Below, piece by piece: positions 1 through 6,204 of a DNA stretch of 7,679 bases. The notes below the pieces were generated by a model. The model was not told the origin of the DNA, did not search any database, and was given only the letters and a program-made list of their open reading frames with translations. Position 1 is the first letter of the stretch. Every line of letters starts with the position of its first letter. Made by a program: the position numbers and the translations under genes. The stretch spans positions 1 through 7,679 of the forward strand of contig PLBX01000441.1 in the NCBI GenBank assembly GCA_003135495.1, written 5' to 3'. The stretch is from Acidobacteriaceae bacterium. GTDB taxonomy: Bacteria > Acidobacteriota > Terriglobia > Terriglobales > Acidobacteriaceae.

Positions 1-320
1 GATACACAATTCCTCCAGACCAGCAGCAGGCACTGGACAATGACCTTCAGCTCTTGCTTCAGAACCCCGAGACGAGCGTAGTCATCGAGGGGTACTGCGA
101 CGATCGCGGATCCAGCGGGTACAACTTGACGCTCGGTGTAGAGCGTACCGTAGCCGTCAGGCAGGCCTTGGTTGAGGGAGGGGTCAGTCCCGACCGCATC
201 AAGAGGGCGACCTTCGGGAAAGAAAAGCCGGTTTGCGTGGAGCATTCTGAGAATTGTTATCAAGGCAATCGACGAGTTCAGTTTGTGCAAGACCAGCACC
301 CGTCGAGTTCATTAAACTGA
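1..320 (+). CDS. pal: Pal/OmpA-like peptidoglycan-binding lipoprotein, 3' end (partial)
   Basis: The reading frame is open from base 3, so the gene starts before the window; the first in-window start-like codon (TTG at 54) is internal. About 105 residues are visible and they form an OmpA C-terminal domain. The signature runs IEGYCDDRGSSGYNLTLG, then an Arg-Val stretch, GxSPDRI, FGKEKPVC and NRRVQFV. In this family the conserved Asp and Arg bind the diaminopimelate peptide of peptidoglycan. The cysteine pair near the end (PVC...ENC) and the NRR motif match Pal, the Tol-Pal outer-membrane anchor, better than OmpA porins. The lipobox end is outside the window. The stop TGA is only 18 nt before the dehydrogenase start, so the two may be cotranscribed. 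Role in the cell envelope is known for the family; orthology to Pal is inferred from the C-terminus only. Confidence 0.9.
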   Translation, partial: YTIPPDQQQALDNDLQLLLQNPETSVVIEGYCDDRGSSGYNLTLGVERTVAVRQALVEGGVSPDRIKRATFGKEKPVCVEHSENCYQGNRRVQFVQDQHPSSSLN

Positions 321-338
321 TCTTTGACTGGGTCCCCG

Positions 339-1331
339 ATGAAAGCTGCTGTCCTAACCTCTCCGCAGGATATCTTGAAGCACCCGCTTCGGATCGTCGA
401 GGTTCCCTGTCCTGGACTAGTGCCGGGATACGTTCTGCTACGTGTGCGAGCCTGCGGTGTCTGCCGGACTGACCTGCACATTGCCGAGGGCGAATTGCCG
501 CCGCGTCGCGAAAACCTCATTCCAGGTCATCAGGTAGTGGGCGAGATTGTCGATGGAGCTACGACGGAGTTCCCGATTGGAACCCGAGTGGGCGTGTCTT
601 GGGTCGGCGGAGTTGATGGGAAGTGCTGGTACTGCAAAAGGAATCTGGAAAATCTCTGTGACTCTCCCACCTTCACCGGATACACGATCGATGGGGGTTA
701 CGCCGAGTATGCGCTCGCGCGATCCGATTTCATATTCTCGCTCCCTTCAGCGCTCGATGATCTGCAGGCCGCCCCGCTTCTGTGCGCTGGCATCATCGGC
801 TTCCGAAGCATTCGGGTGGCTGGCGTACAAGAGGGCGACCGTGTGGGGCTATTCGGTTTCGGAGCCTCAGCGCATCTGGCCATCGCAGTTCTGCGAGCTT
901 GGAAGTGTGAGGTTTACGTCTCCACGCGGGGGGCATCCCACCGGCAACTAGCAAGTTCGCTCGGAGCGACCTGGGTCGGCAAGGAGAGAGATAAACCGCC
1001 TGTGAAACTCGACCGAGCAATCACATTTGCCCCAAGCGGAGATGTCGTTGTTGCCGCTCTGGCCAGCCTGCGCAAAGGCGGCATTGTCGCCATCAACGCG
1101 ATTCACCTCGACCGCATCCCGGAGTTCAACTATGACCAACTCCTCTGGGGTGAGCGTCAGCTTCGCAGCGTCGCGAATATGACTCGGTCCGACGCTCGGG
1201 ACTTTCTTCAGATCGCTGCTGCGATAAACCTTCGGCCCAGAATCACAGTTTTTCCGCTGGCCCAGGCAAACGAGGCATTAATTGCACTAAAGAGTGATTC
1301 CGTGGATGGTGCAGTAGTCATCACGCCATAA
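339..1331 (+). CDS. Zinc-dependent alcohol dehydrogenase (MDR superfamily)
   Basis: A 330-residue medium-chain dehydrogenase that would oxidise alcohols or reduce aldehydes with NAD(P) in the cytoplasm. I start at the ATG giving MKAAVL, the usual family beginning, although no clear Shine-Dalgarno is visible; a TTG at 324 is in frame. Catalytic zinc ligands are Cys42 (GVCRTDLH), His64 (PGHQVVGE) and Cys149 (LLCAG). The residue after His64 is Gln rather than the usual Glu. The structural-zinc lobe has Cys96, Cys99 and Cys107, but the first position is Asp93 (VDGKCWYC), so that site is modified or weak. The Rossmann cofactor loop is GFGASAH at 173-179. The GHQ and GFGASAH patterns point to the AdhA-like branch, not the classical liver type. 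Length is normal. It follows the Pal-like gene by 18 nt. Substrate is unknown. Confidence 0.93.
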   Translation: MKAAVLTSPQDILKHPLRIVEVPCPGLVPGYVLLRVRACGVCRTDLHIAEGELPPRRENLIPGHQVVGEIVDGATTEFPIGTRVGVSWVGGVDGKCWYCKRNLENLCDSPTFTGYTIDGGYAEYALARSDFIFSLPSALDDLQAAPLLCAGIIGFRSIRVAGVQEGDRVGLFGFGASAHLAIAVLRAWKCEVYVSTRGASHRQLASSLGATWVGKERDKPPVKLDRAITFAPSGDVVVAALASLRKGGIVAINAIHLDRIPEFNYDQLLWGERQLRSVANMTRSDARDFLQIAAAINLRPRITVFPLAQANEALIALKSDSVDGAVVITP

Positions 1332-1477
1332 TGAGGTCGATTGTGGGCGTCTCCAAAGTTCTTGCGAGGAACGAGGAGAAGCGAAGCAAAGAAGTCGAGC
1401 ACGCTCGCGCAGTGTGACATCGACTGTGCTCCTTGAACTTCTGTTTGGATTGGCTGGCATGTAGATAAGCGAGTGTA

Positions 1478-1494
1478 CTGGCCATCGTTTTGCA
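1478..1494 (+). promoter_or_regulatory. Sigma-54-like -24/-12 promoter upstream of cytochrome c
   Basis: The sequence CTGGCCATCGTTTTGCA carries the invariant GG (1480-1481) and GC (1492-1493) with exactly 10 bases between them. It also has TGGC at -24 and TTGCA at -12, as in RpoN promoters. The predicted start near 1505 leaves a leader of about 60 nt before the cytochrome ATG. The whole gap 1332-1565 holds no convincing gene; this site and the ribosome binding site are all I can support in it. No enhancer site was identified with confidence. Confidence 0.45.
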
Positions 1495-1565
1495 ACTGGG
1501 GTGTAGAAAGCTTTCGGCTTTGAGTTAAGAGTAAATCTAGTTTCATCAGCGAAGGAGCTCCGGCC

Positions 1566-1867
1566 ATGAGATCAACAAAATGCCTGATTCTCGCAATTGC
1601 TTTAGGTCTTTTTAATGTCGTGACGCAGCCGGTTCTGGCTCAAGACGGCGCGGCGACTTACAAAGCCAAATGTGCCGCTTGTCACGGTACCGAAGGGCAG
1701 GGAAGATCGCTCCGGCACTGAAGGGTTCGAGCTTGAGCGCCGACCAAATTGCTGATCTTCTCACCAAGGGCGATGACGGCAAAAAACCACCTCACAAGAA
1801 GGCGATGAGCGGTCTGTCGGCCGACGATGCCAAAGCCGTCGCCGCGTTCGTGAAGACCTTGAAATAA
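1566..1867 (+). pseudogene. Small c-type cytochrome, broken by a one-base frameshift
   Basis: A small periplasmic electron carrier. The ATG has a strong ribosome binding site (AAGGAG at 1552-1557, 8 nt away). The frame gives a Sec signal peptide (hydrophobic core around residues 7-19, VLA cleavage site at 23-25) and then CAACH at 36-40, the covalent haem-binding motif. This frame hits a stop soon after HGTEGQG. The rest of the domain continues in another frame: KIAPALKGSS, then ADQIADLLTKG, a candidate axial Met in HKKAMSGLS, and the closing helix DDAKAVAAFVKTLK. Adding one A to the AA at 1703-1704 restores a continuous 100-residue cytochrome reading GQGKIAPALKG. Both halves keep normal family sequence, so the lesion is recent or a sequencing error. 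It ends 49 nt from the convergent VIT gene. Confidence 0.85.
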
Positions 1868-1916
1868 TCTGAAGGAAGAGACAGCTTCCCGATCTGAGGA
1901 AGGAACTCCAGCTTAC

Positions 1917-2858
1917 CTAGACGACTGCCCGACCGATCCGTCCCAGGCCAATACCGATTAGAAATGTCACTAAACCTTCCACCGCCCCGACGAAGGTCAT
2001 CTCTAATCCACTTGACCACCAGGAACGAATGGTGAGGAGCGATTTCGCGGCACCCACCGCAAAATGAGCGATTAGAGAGATCACTGCCGCCCAAATCACA
2101 GCCCGATAGCCACTCATGAAGAAAAAAGGAACGATTGGGATAAATGCGCCCACTGCAGTGGAGGTAGCCCCCGAAATGGCGGAGGTCCATGGTTTGCTGA
2201 GGGCATTTTGTGTCGTGTTCAGGCGCTCCTGTGCCAGCGCCTTTACGAGCTCAGACTTATCGCGGGCTAAGTGATCAACGAAACGGTTAGCTTCATCGGC
2301 AGGCAAGCCGCGAATCTGGTAGGTAAGCGAAAGCACTTCTCGGGCTTCGGCCTCGTTGTACTCGACCGCGTCGCGCTCACGGGCAAATTCCGCATCGTAG
2401 ATTTCTCGTTCGCTCTTAGCGGCCAGATAAGCCCCGGACCCCATCGATAGCGCGCTCGCAATCATCCCGGCAAGTCCCGCGATAAGCACGAACTTGCTAT
2501 CGCCGAGGGTCGCTCCGGAAACACCTGAAACAATTCCGAAAATTGCCCCCAAGCCATCATTGACCCCGTAGATCGCGTCCCCGATCCAGCCTGCCGCTTG
2601 ATGATGGTCTTCTTCTCTTGCCGCCACCAGCTCATCCAGCGCCGCTCTCGCCTGATCTGCCGAGGGTTGAGGAAGAGGGCGACGGTCGCGGATGAGACTA
2701 TCCAGTATCCGATAGTGTTCGCGTTCGTCCTCAAGCACCTGCTTGAGAATGCCATTTGTGGGCTCATCCGCGACTTCCTGAAGCTGTTTCGCATACTTGG
2801 CAATATCGTGGCTCTCGTCCAGTTCCAGCCGGCGCAGTGCCAGGGCCTTCCCGCCCAC
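1917..2858 (-). CDS. Ferritin-like/VIT1 (CCC1) family metal transporter
   Basis: A membrane protein of the vacuolar iron transporter family with an N-terminal ferritin-like domain, as in membrane-bound ferritin. It is expected to bind and export or sequester Fe(II)/Mn(II). From GTG 2858 it is 313 residues. The first helix pair carries ELDESHD (12-18) and EDEREH (43-48), the ExxH-type metal ligands. The VIT domain begins at GDAIYGVNDGLGAIFG (about 93-108), followed by the SMGSGAY segment (138-144) and a charged, Glu-rich stretch (147-175). Three more membrane segments follow (about 228-248, 251-273, 283-305), including AFIPIVPFFF. The open frame extends to an ATG at 3017, but those extra 53 codons are largely the transporter gene read out of frame. 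I therefore use the GTG, without a visible Shine-Dalgarno; the original start may be lost. Confidence 0.85.
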   Translation of the reverse strand: MGGKALALRRLELDESHDIAKYAKQLQEVADEPTNGILKQVLEDEREHYRILDSLIRDRRPLPQPSADQARAALDELVAAREEDHHQAAGWIGDAIYGVNDGLGAIFGIVSGVSGATLGDSKFVLIAGLAGMIASALSMGSGAYLAAKSEREIYDAEFARERDAVEYNEAEAREVLSLTYQIRGLPADEANRFVDHLARDKSELVKALAQERLNTTQNALSKPWTSAISGATSTAVGAFIPIVPFFFMSGYRAVIWAAVISLIAHFAVGAAKSLLTIRSWWSSGLEMTFVGAVEGLVTFLIGIGLGRIGRAVV

Positions 2859-3789
2859 GCGGTTGGCAAGAGTATCGGCTTCGCCCGCCGTATAGCAAGA
2901 TCCGAAAGCGAAGCAGTCCAGCGGTTCCAATGACGAAAGCCACGATACCCATTCCGACGGACAGCACACCTTCCGTGGAAATCGACGATCGCGCATAAGG
3001 TAACAGGAGAGCCCCACCTATTGCGCCGGCCCCAAAACAGGTCAGAAGGATTCCGTAGCCAATGGAGCCCGATCCAAGATTGTGCGCAAGTATCGGCAGC
3101 AGCGCCCACAAGGAACTCGCAAAAAACATCGCAACTCCGGCGCGCACCACGACGCCGCGAAGGACGGGAGCATAGTGGAAGTACCTGAATCCGGCAGCAA
3201 TGCTTTCGGATATCGTTTCCACAGGCGCCAAGCGTCGTCGGACTGGCCGCTTCCAGCGAAGAATCACCGCTATCACACCGAGGAACGAAGCGGCATTGAG
3301 CACGAAAGTGGCACCTGCCCCAGTAACCGCGACGATCACTCCTGCCAGCCCAGGACCGATCGCACGAGAGAGATTGAACTCAATACCATTGAGAGCAAAT
3401 GCGGAAGTCAGATCTCCTTTGGGCACCATGTCCGGAAATATTGCTTGCCAAGCCGGGGCTTCGAATGCTGCCCCGATTGAGACCATCAGAATCAACCCGA
3501 GCAATAACCAAGGCGACATGACGCCAGCGATCGTGAGTACTGCCAAGGCAACGGAAAAGCCGAACATCCAAAGCTCGGCCGCCAGAATCAACTTGCGCCG
3601 GTCGACTACATCGGCAAGGGAGCCTGCAATAATCGCAATCAGAAAAAACGGAAGGGTCGAGACTGTTTGGACGAGAGCTACGAACGTTGGCCTTCCACTG
3701 AGCGAAACCATTAACCAAGCTGCTCCCACGCTCTGCATGAAAGTTCCAACATCGGAGACCAAAGATGCGGCCAGAAGAGACCGAAACAC
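2764..3789 (-). CDS. MFS transporter (EntS/MFS_3-like), C-terminally truncated, likely pseudogene
   Basis: The first about 298 residues are a clear major facilitator of the EntS-like branch, a proton-driven inner-membrane exporter. Nine membrane segments are visible: about 5-30, 36-56, 67-90, 92-114, 138-158, 160-179, 209-235, 243-265 and 273-293. Motif A is GSLADVVDRRK at 56-66. The family normally has twelve segments, so about three are missing. After residue about 298 the frame reads a Gly/Arg-rich tail that is the VIT gene out of frame (stop at 2764-2766). The 5' end is also odd. The GTG at 3789 starts inside the canonical N-terminus, and the upstream codons read PLRIP in frame back to a TAG. 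One extra G in the G5 run at 3801-3805 (plus strand) would join VRGAP to LRIPVFRSLL. Substrate is unknown. Probably non-functional as written. Confidence 0.8.
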   Translation of the reverse strand: MFRSLLAASLVSDVGTFMQSVGAAWLMVSLSGRPTFVALVQTVSTLPFFLIAIIAGSLADVVDRRKLILAAELWMFGFSVALAVLTIAGVMSPWLLLGLILMVSIGAAFEAPAWQAIFPDMVPKGDLTSAFALNGIEFNLSRAIGPGLAGVIVAVTGAGATFVLNAASFLGVIAVILRWKRPVRRRLAPVETISESIAAGFRYFHYAPVLRGVVVRAGVAMFFASSLWALLPILAHNLGSGSIGYGILLTCFGAGAIGGALLLPYARSSISTEGVLSVGMGIVAFVIGTAGLLRFRILLYGGRSRYSCQPRGREGPGTAPAGTGREPRYCQVCETASGSRG

Positions 3790-4073
3790 CGGAATTCGAA
3801 GGGGGCGCCTCGCACTTGCTCCAAGCTAAGTTCCCCCGGGGGCTTACCGGTCACTAACTCGGCCCCGTCTTGCCGGATTTGCAGCAGTAAGTCCTCTCCA
3901 GCAGTATCCATCGAAGTGACACCGCTGAGATCTACGACTACTGACTTTTCATGGGGAAAGACAGAGAGCATGTGATAACAGTGTTGGAATTCGTCAACCC
4001 AGGCACCCGACAACTTTCCCTCAAGCACAAACGTCGCTAGATCAGGTTCATTGTGCATCGTGATGTTCAGCAT
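3711..4073 (-). CDS. STAS-like domain protein, 3' end rearranged
   Basis: Starts at ATG 4073 (MLNITMHNEP) after a weak purine stretch AAAGGCGGAA. Residues 1-74 align without gaps to the other STAS-like protein of this window (5273-5569), with roughly one third identity. Shared points include LEGKL (17-21), Trp25-Val26, DLS (48-50), Asp56, Gly59, LL and GAEL. Such SpoIIAA-like domains act as cytoplasmic anti-sigma antagonists or partner-switch proteins. The phosphoacceptor loop reads DTAG (56-59), so Thr57 could be phosphorylated, which is inferred. Similarity stops at Val74. Residues from about 91 on are transporter DNA read out of frame, with a stop at 3711-3713. The true protein was probably about 98 residues and has lost its last helix. 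It lies 172 nt after the stress protein gene; I see no gene in that gap. Confidence 0.7.
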   Translation of the reverse strand: MLNITMHNEPDLATFVLEGKLSGAWVDEFQHCYHMLSVFPHEKSVVVDLSGVTSMDTAGEDLLLQIRQDGAELVTGKPPGELSLEQVRGAPFEFRCFGLFWPHLWSPMLELSCRAWEQLG

Positions 4074-4245
4074 GTGCGTTCCGCCTTTCAGTCGCTTCCG
4101 ACATGCTTGCCTTGGACAGCGAGCGCATAGGAACCAGGCAAACGCCAAACGGGATTCAAGATGTTCACTTTGCGCTCACGCGCCGAGCCTGAGCGGACTT
4201 CACCATTCCCGATGCAAGCCAAATGCAGCCGATTATGATCGCCTT

Positions 4246-5253
4246 CTACTCTCCCAACAGAATGTTCGACGGCAGATCGGTCTCCACTGGATCTTTGCAC
4301 CGGTCGCTACGGATCGTCAGAACCGGACATCTTGCTCTGCAGACGACCTGATGGGCCGTTGACCAATACAGGTGCGCCGCGGCGCGGGGTGCAGCCAACT
4401 TCTTCACCCCCATGACGATAAGGTCGGGCTGACAGTTGGCTAGGGCATCCGCAATTCCCTTCGGCACGAGGCCAAATGACACCAGATACTCCACCTCACA
4501 GGTCAGAATCTCATCTTCTGGAATCAGAGCACGAAGCCGACGAGTTGCGTCCAGACTTTCCAACTGCCGCTTTTCGGAAACCTTGATGACTGTTTCCCAG
4601 GAAAGATGAGGTGGAACAGGTTTGGGAGTAACTATATGCAGCAGAATCAGGTCGCCGCCATTTTTGTTCGCAATGGAGATTGCATACGGCAAGGCGGCTA
4701 GAGACGATTGCTCAAAGTCGGTGGGGAATAGGACCTTGCGAATGGCCAATCCATCCTCACGAGGCACCAGAACCTTGGCGCCCACAGTCAATACCGGGCA
4801 AGTAGCAATACGGAACAACTCCTCCGCGACAGAGCCCAAGAGAAATTTGTTCAATCCGCCCCTACCGTGTGTACCCAGCACAAGCAGATCGATGTTGTTC
4901 CGCCGAATCAAGTCCGCGATGACTTCCTGGATAGGGCCGCGCTCCACGATGTCTTCGTGCGGCAGACCGAGCAGGAATTTCCCAGTGCCGAGGGCCTGCA
5001 TATTCGCCTCAGCTTCCACATAACCGCGGTCTAGGCTAGCCGGCAGCGGCTCCATCGGAATTTGCGGCGGCGCTTCAGCGGGAAGAACATGAACAATGCG
5101 GAGCTTGGCACAGTGAGTCCGCGCGATACCTGCGGCATACGTGAGCGCCTTGGTTGCGACCTCTGAAAAGTCGGTTGCGAATAGGATGCTCTTGAACAAA
5201 ACAGGAGGGCTCGTTGTTGCTTTCCCGCTGCTGATGGTTTCTGTAGTGATCAT
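4246..5253 (-). CDS. Universal stress protein, tandem UspA domains
   Basis: A 335-residue cytoplasmic protein made of two UspA folds (about 19-157 and 171-315). Each begins with the usual strand: SILFATDFSE and KVLFPTDFEQ. Domain 1 has an intact nucleotide motif G-2X-G-9X-GS: Gly127, Gly130, Gly140-Ser141, within GTHGRGGLNKFLLGS, followed by CPVLTV. Domain 2 has lost it: Gly282 is followed by VKK, with Lys285 in place of Gly and Leu-Tyr at 295-296 in place of Gly-Ser, although CPVLTI is kept. So one half probably binds ATP and the other is structural or regulatory. Start ATG 5253 has GGGGGA upstream at about 6 nt. It follows the STAS-like gene by 19 nt, so the two form an operon. Family members support survival under starvation, hypoxia or oxidative stress; the specific role here is inferred. 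Confidence 0.95.
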   Translation of the reverse strand: MITTETISSGKATTSPPVLFKSILFATDFSEVATKALTYAAGIARTHCAKLRIVHVLPAEAPPQIPMEPLPASLDRGYVEAEANMQALGTGKFLLGLPHEDIVERGPIQEVIADLIRRNNIDLLVLGTHGRGGLNKFLLGSVAEELFRIATCPVLTVGAKVLVPREDGLAIRKVLFPTDFEQSSLAALPYAISIANKNGGDLILLHIVTPKPVPPHLSWETVIKVSEKRQLESLDATRRLRALIPEDEILTCEVEYLVSFGLVPKGIADALANCQPDLIVMGVKKLAAPRAAAHLYWSTAHQVVCRARCPVLTIRSDRCKDPVETDLPSNILLGE

Positions 5254-5272
5254 GGTGTTCCCCCGTCCTCGA

Positions 5273-5569
5273 CTATGTATTTGCGTGCTCGGTCTTTACG
5301 TGCTCCAGAATGCTGCGCACCAGCGATGTCATCATCGGGTTGTCCGCCAGTAACTCGGCACCCTCTGAGACCATGCTTTCGAGGAGAGCCTTGCCCTTAT
5401 TGTCCACAAAACTCACGCTACTCAGATCAATGCGGAAGCGCGTCCCCGGCTGGGTGTTCTTGGCGCAGATCCAGGCTCGTTCCAGTTCCTTCACCCAATC
5501 GCCGATCAGCTTGCCTTCGAGGCGGAATCTGATGAAATCTGCCTTTTCCTCTACGGTAATTCGTAACAT
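5273..5569 (-). CDS. STAS-like domain protein
   Basis: A 98-residue protein starting MLRITVEEKA at ATG 5569, with GGGAG 7 nt upstream; the frame stays open to 5623 but that extension lacks support. The pattern FRLEGKLIGDW, a central strand FRIDLSSVSFVD, then ALLESMVSEGAELL and a closing helix is that of a small SpoIIAA-like STAS fold. The loop that carries the phosphorylatable Ser/Thr in partner-switch proteins reads DNKG (56-59), with no hydroxyl residue. It therefore may not be controlled by a SpoIIAB-type kinase and could be a constitutive or non-signalling version. It is the first gene of a unit with the universal stress protein (19-nt gap) and is a paralogue of the STAS gene at 3711-4073. 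The annotation as STAS rests on pattern, not a search. Confidence 0.8.
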   Translation of the reverse strand: MLRITVEEKADFIRFRLEGKLIGDWVKELERAWICAKNTQPGTRFRIDLSSVSFVDNKGKALLESMVSEGAELLADNPMMTSLVRSILEHVKTEHANT

Positions 5570-5687
5570 TGCGCGACTCCCTATCTTCTTATTGTTTCTG
5601 GATCCGGAATACAACCGGAACAACGTTCGTTCACTGGCTGCCGAACACCTCCCTGTTGCTCCACTTCATCCAGAACCGAATGCGCGT

Positions 5688-5900
5688 TCATGAGCCTGCC
5701 CTGCAGGCAATCCGCAGCCATGCGAATCTTGGCCGCCAAGGTGCGCGATGCCCAGTGCACATGTTCTCCAGCGAATAGTCGACCTTTGCGCCACAGCTGC
5801 AGCACACGCGGTACGTCCTGCCATCGAGTGTGAAGACGCGGCTCAGATTGCCGTGATGACAACCGAAAAGGCAATCAAGCGTCTTTAATAGGCCTTCCAT
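5688..5900 (-). CDS. Small CHH/CxCG putative metal-binding protein, function unknown
   Basis: A 70-residue protein from ATG 5900, preceded by AGGAGG (5910-5905) with a 4-nt spacer. The frame stays open to 6365, but this ribosome site decides the start. It holds FGCHH (12-16) and RVCCSCGAKVDY (31-42). The cysteines and histidines at 14-16 and 33-36 would make one metal site. I recall short proteins with FGCxH followed by YVVCLDCGKEFxYDW as common in Acidobacteriota genomes; this matches in layout, with CCSCG replacing CLDCG. The last 20 residues are Arg/Ala-rich and unlike that pattern, so the C-terminus could be read through an altered end. No function is known to me. It is divergent from the ABC permease and sits 118 nt before the STAS/stress operon. 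Confidence 0.65.
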   Translation of the reverse strand: MEGLLKTLDCLFGCHHGNLSRVFTLDGRTYRVCCSCGAKVDYSLENMCTGHRAPWRPRFAWLRIACRAGS

Positions 5901-5943
5901 GACCCCTCCTTCTTTCTCTCTTAAGGGTTCAAAACGATTCAGT

Positions 5944-5960
5944 GCAGTTAAGAAGCCAAA
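5944..5960 (-). promoter_or_regulatory. Sigma-54-like promoter for the small metal-site gene
   Basis: On the minus strand the sequence TTGGCTTCTTAACTGCA has GG (plus 5957-5956) and GC (plus 5945-5944) separated by exactly 10 bases, with TTGGC at -24 and TGCA at -12. The first T of the consensus TTGCA is C. A start near 5932 would leave a leader of about 32 nt to the ATG at 5900 and place the AGGAGG correctly. The site overlaps the end of a doubtful 62-codon frame (5948-6136). Confidence 0.35.
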
Positions 5961-6136
5961 TCCTCGACACATTGAAGAAATGAAAACCATTGTCCTCCTT
6001 GCTCTTGCGGCAGCCTGCCCGATGGGTATAACAGCAGGAAAACGAAGGCCGTCGTCACAATGACGACGGGGCACCAGTCTGATAGCGGAACACCAGAAAC
6101 GATAGTGCCTTTTCTCCGCCGAGATGATCCCTCCAA
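5948..6136 (-). CDS. Possible small membrane protein (doubtful)
   Basis: A 62-codon frame from TTG 6136 without a Shine-Dalgarno. It would encode a Ser/Arg-rich head and one strongly hydrophobic helix, CPVVIVTTAFVFLLLYPSG, followed by a polar tail and TAA. It fills most of the 327-nt gap between the divergent small metal-site gene and the ABC permease. The core SDWCPVVI...F..LL.PS..LP loosely recalls small one- or two-helix proteins of the DUF3339 type, but the match is too short to rely on. Against it: a poor start, and overlap with a possible promoter and an inverted repeat. It may be a remnant or chance. Confidence 0.2.
   Translation of the reverse strand: MEGSSRRRKGTIVSGVPLSDWCPVVIVTTAFVFLLLYPSGRLPQEQGGQWFSFLQCVEDLAS
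6049..6069. repeat. Perfect 9-bp inverted repeat between divergent genes
   Basis: CCGTCGTCA (6049-6057), loop CAA, then its exact complement TGACGACGG (6061-6069). No T-run follows, so it is a poor terminator. It is centred at 6059, about 127 and 152 bp upstream of the two predicted divergent starts. That is within the usual range for sigma-54 enhancer-binding proteins, so it could be a shared operator. It also lies inside the doubtful 62-codon frame. Confidence 0.45.
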
Positions 6137-6183
6137 GCCATTGAATCAACTGTGAAACAACACTCAGGCTCAGCCACGCACAA

Positions 6184-6200
6184 TGGGTCATCGGCTTGCA
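6184..6200 (+). promoter_or_regulatory. Sigma-54-like promoter for the ABC permease
   Basis: GG at 6186-6187 and GC at 6198-6199 have the required 10-base gap, and the -12 part is a full TTGCA. The -24 part (GGGTCA) is weaker than TGGCAC. It matches the cytochrome promoter at 12 of 15 positions (pattern GGNCATCGNNTTGCA). The predicted start near 6211 gives a very short leader, just enough for the GAAAGGA ribosome site at 6214-6220. Confidence 0.3.
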
Positions 6201-6204
6201 GATA

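Noticed and set aside
1506..1521. AAAGC/GCTTT hairpin in the cytochrome leader
   Set aside because: Five weak pairs; not distinguishable from chance and no riboswitch-like structure around it.
1874..1889. Possible terminator hairpin GGAAG/CTTCC between the convergent cytochrome and VIT genes
   Set aside because: Only five base pairs and no T-run on either strand.
2858..3017. Extended N-terminus of the VIT protein from ATG 3017
   Set aside because: Most of these codons are the MFS transporter in another frame, and they lack ferritin-like character.
3082..3829. Long plus-strand frames opposite the MFS gene
   Set aside because: Low-complexity Ser/Arg/Thr-rich translations that mirror the hydrophobic transporter on the other strand.
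4074..4245. Possible small gene between the stress protein and the second STAS gene
   Set aside because: Frames here run into neighbours, lack ribosome sites and show no recognisable protein pattern.
5980..6063. 27-codon plus-strand frame beginning like a signal peptide (MKTIVLLALAAACPMG)
   Set aside because: It stops after 27 codons, has no clear ribosome site, and nothing continues it in the other frames.
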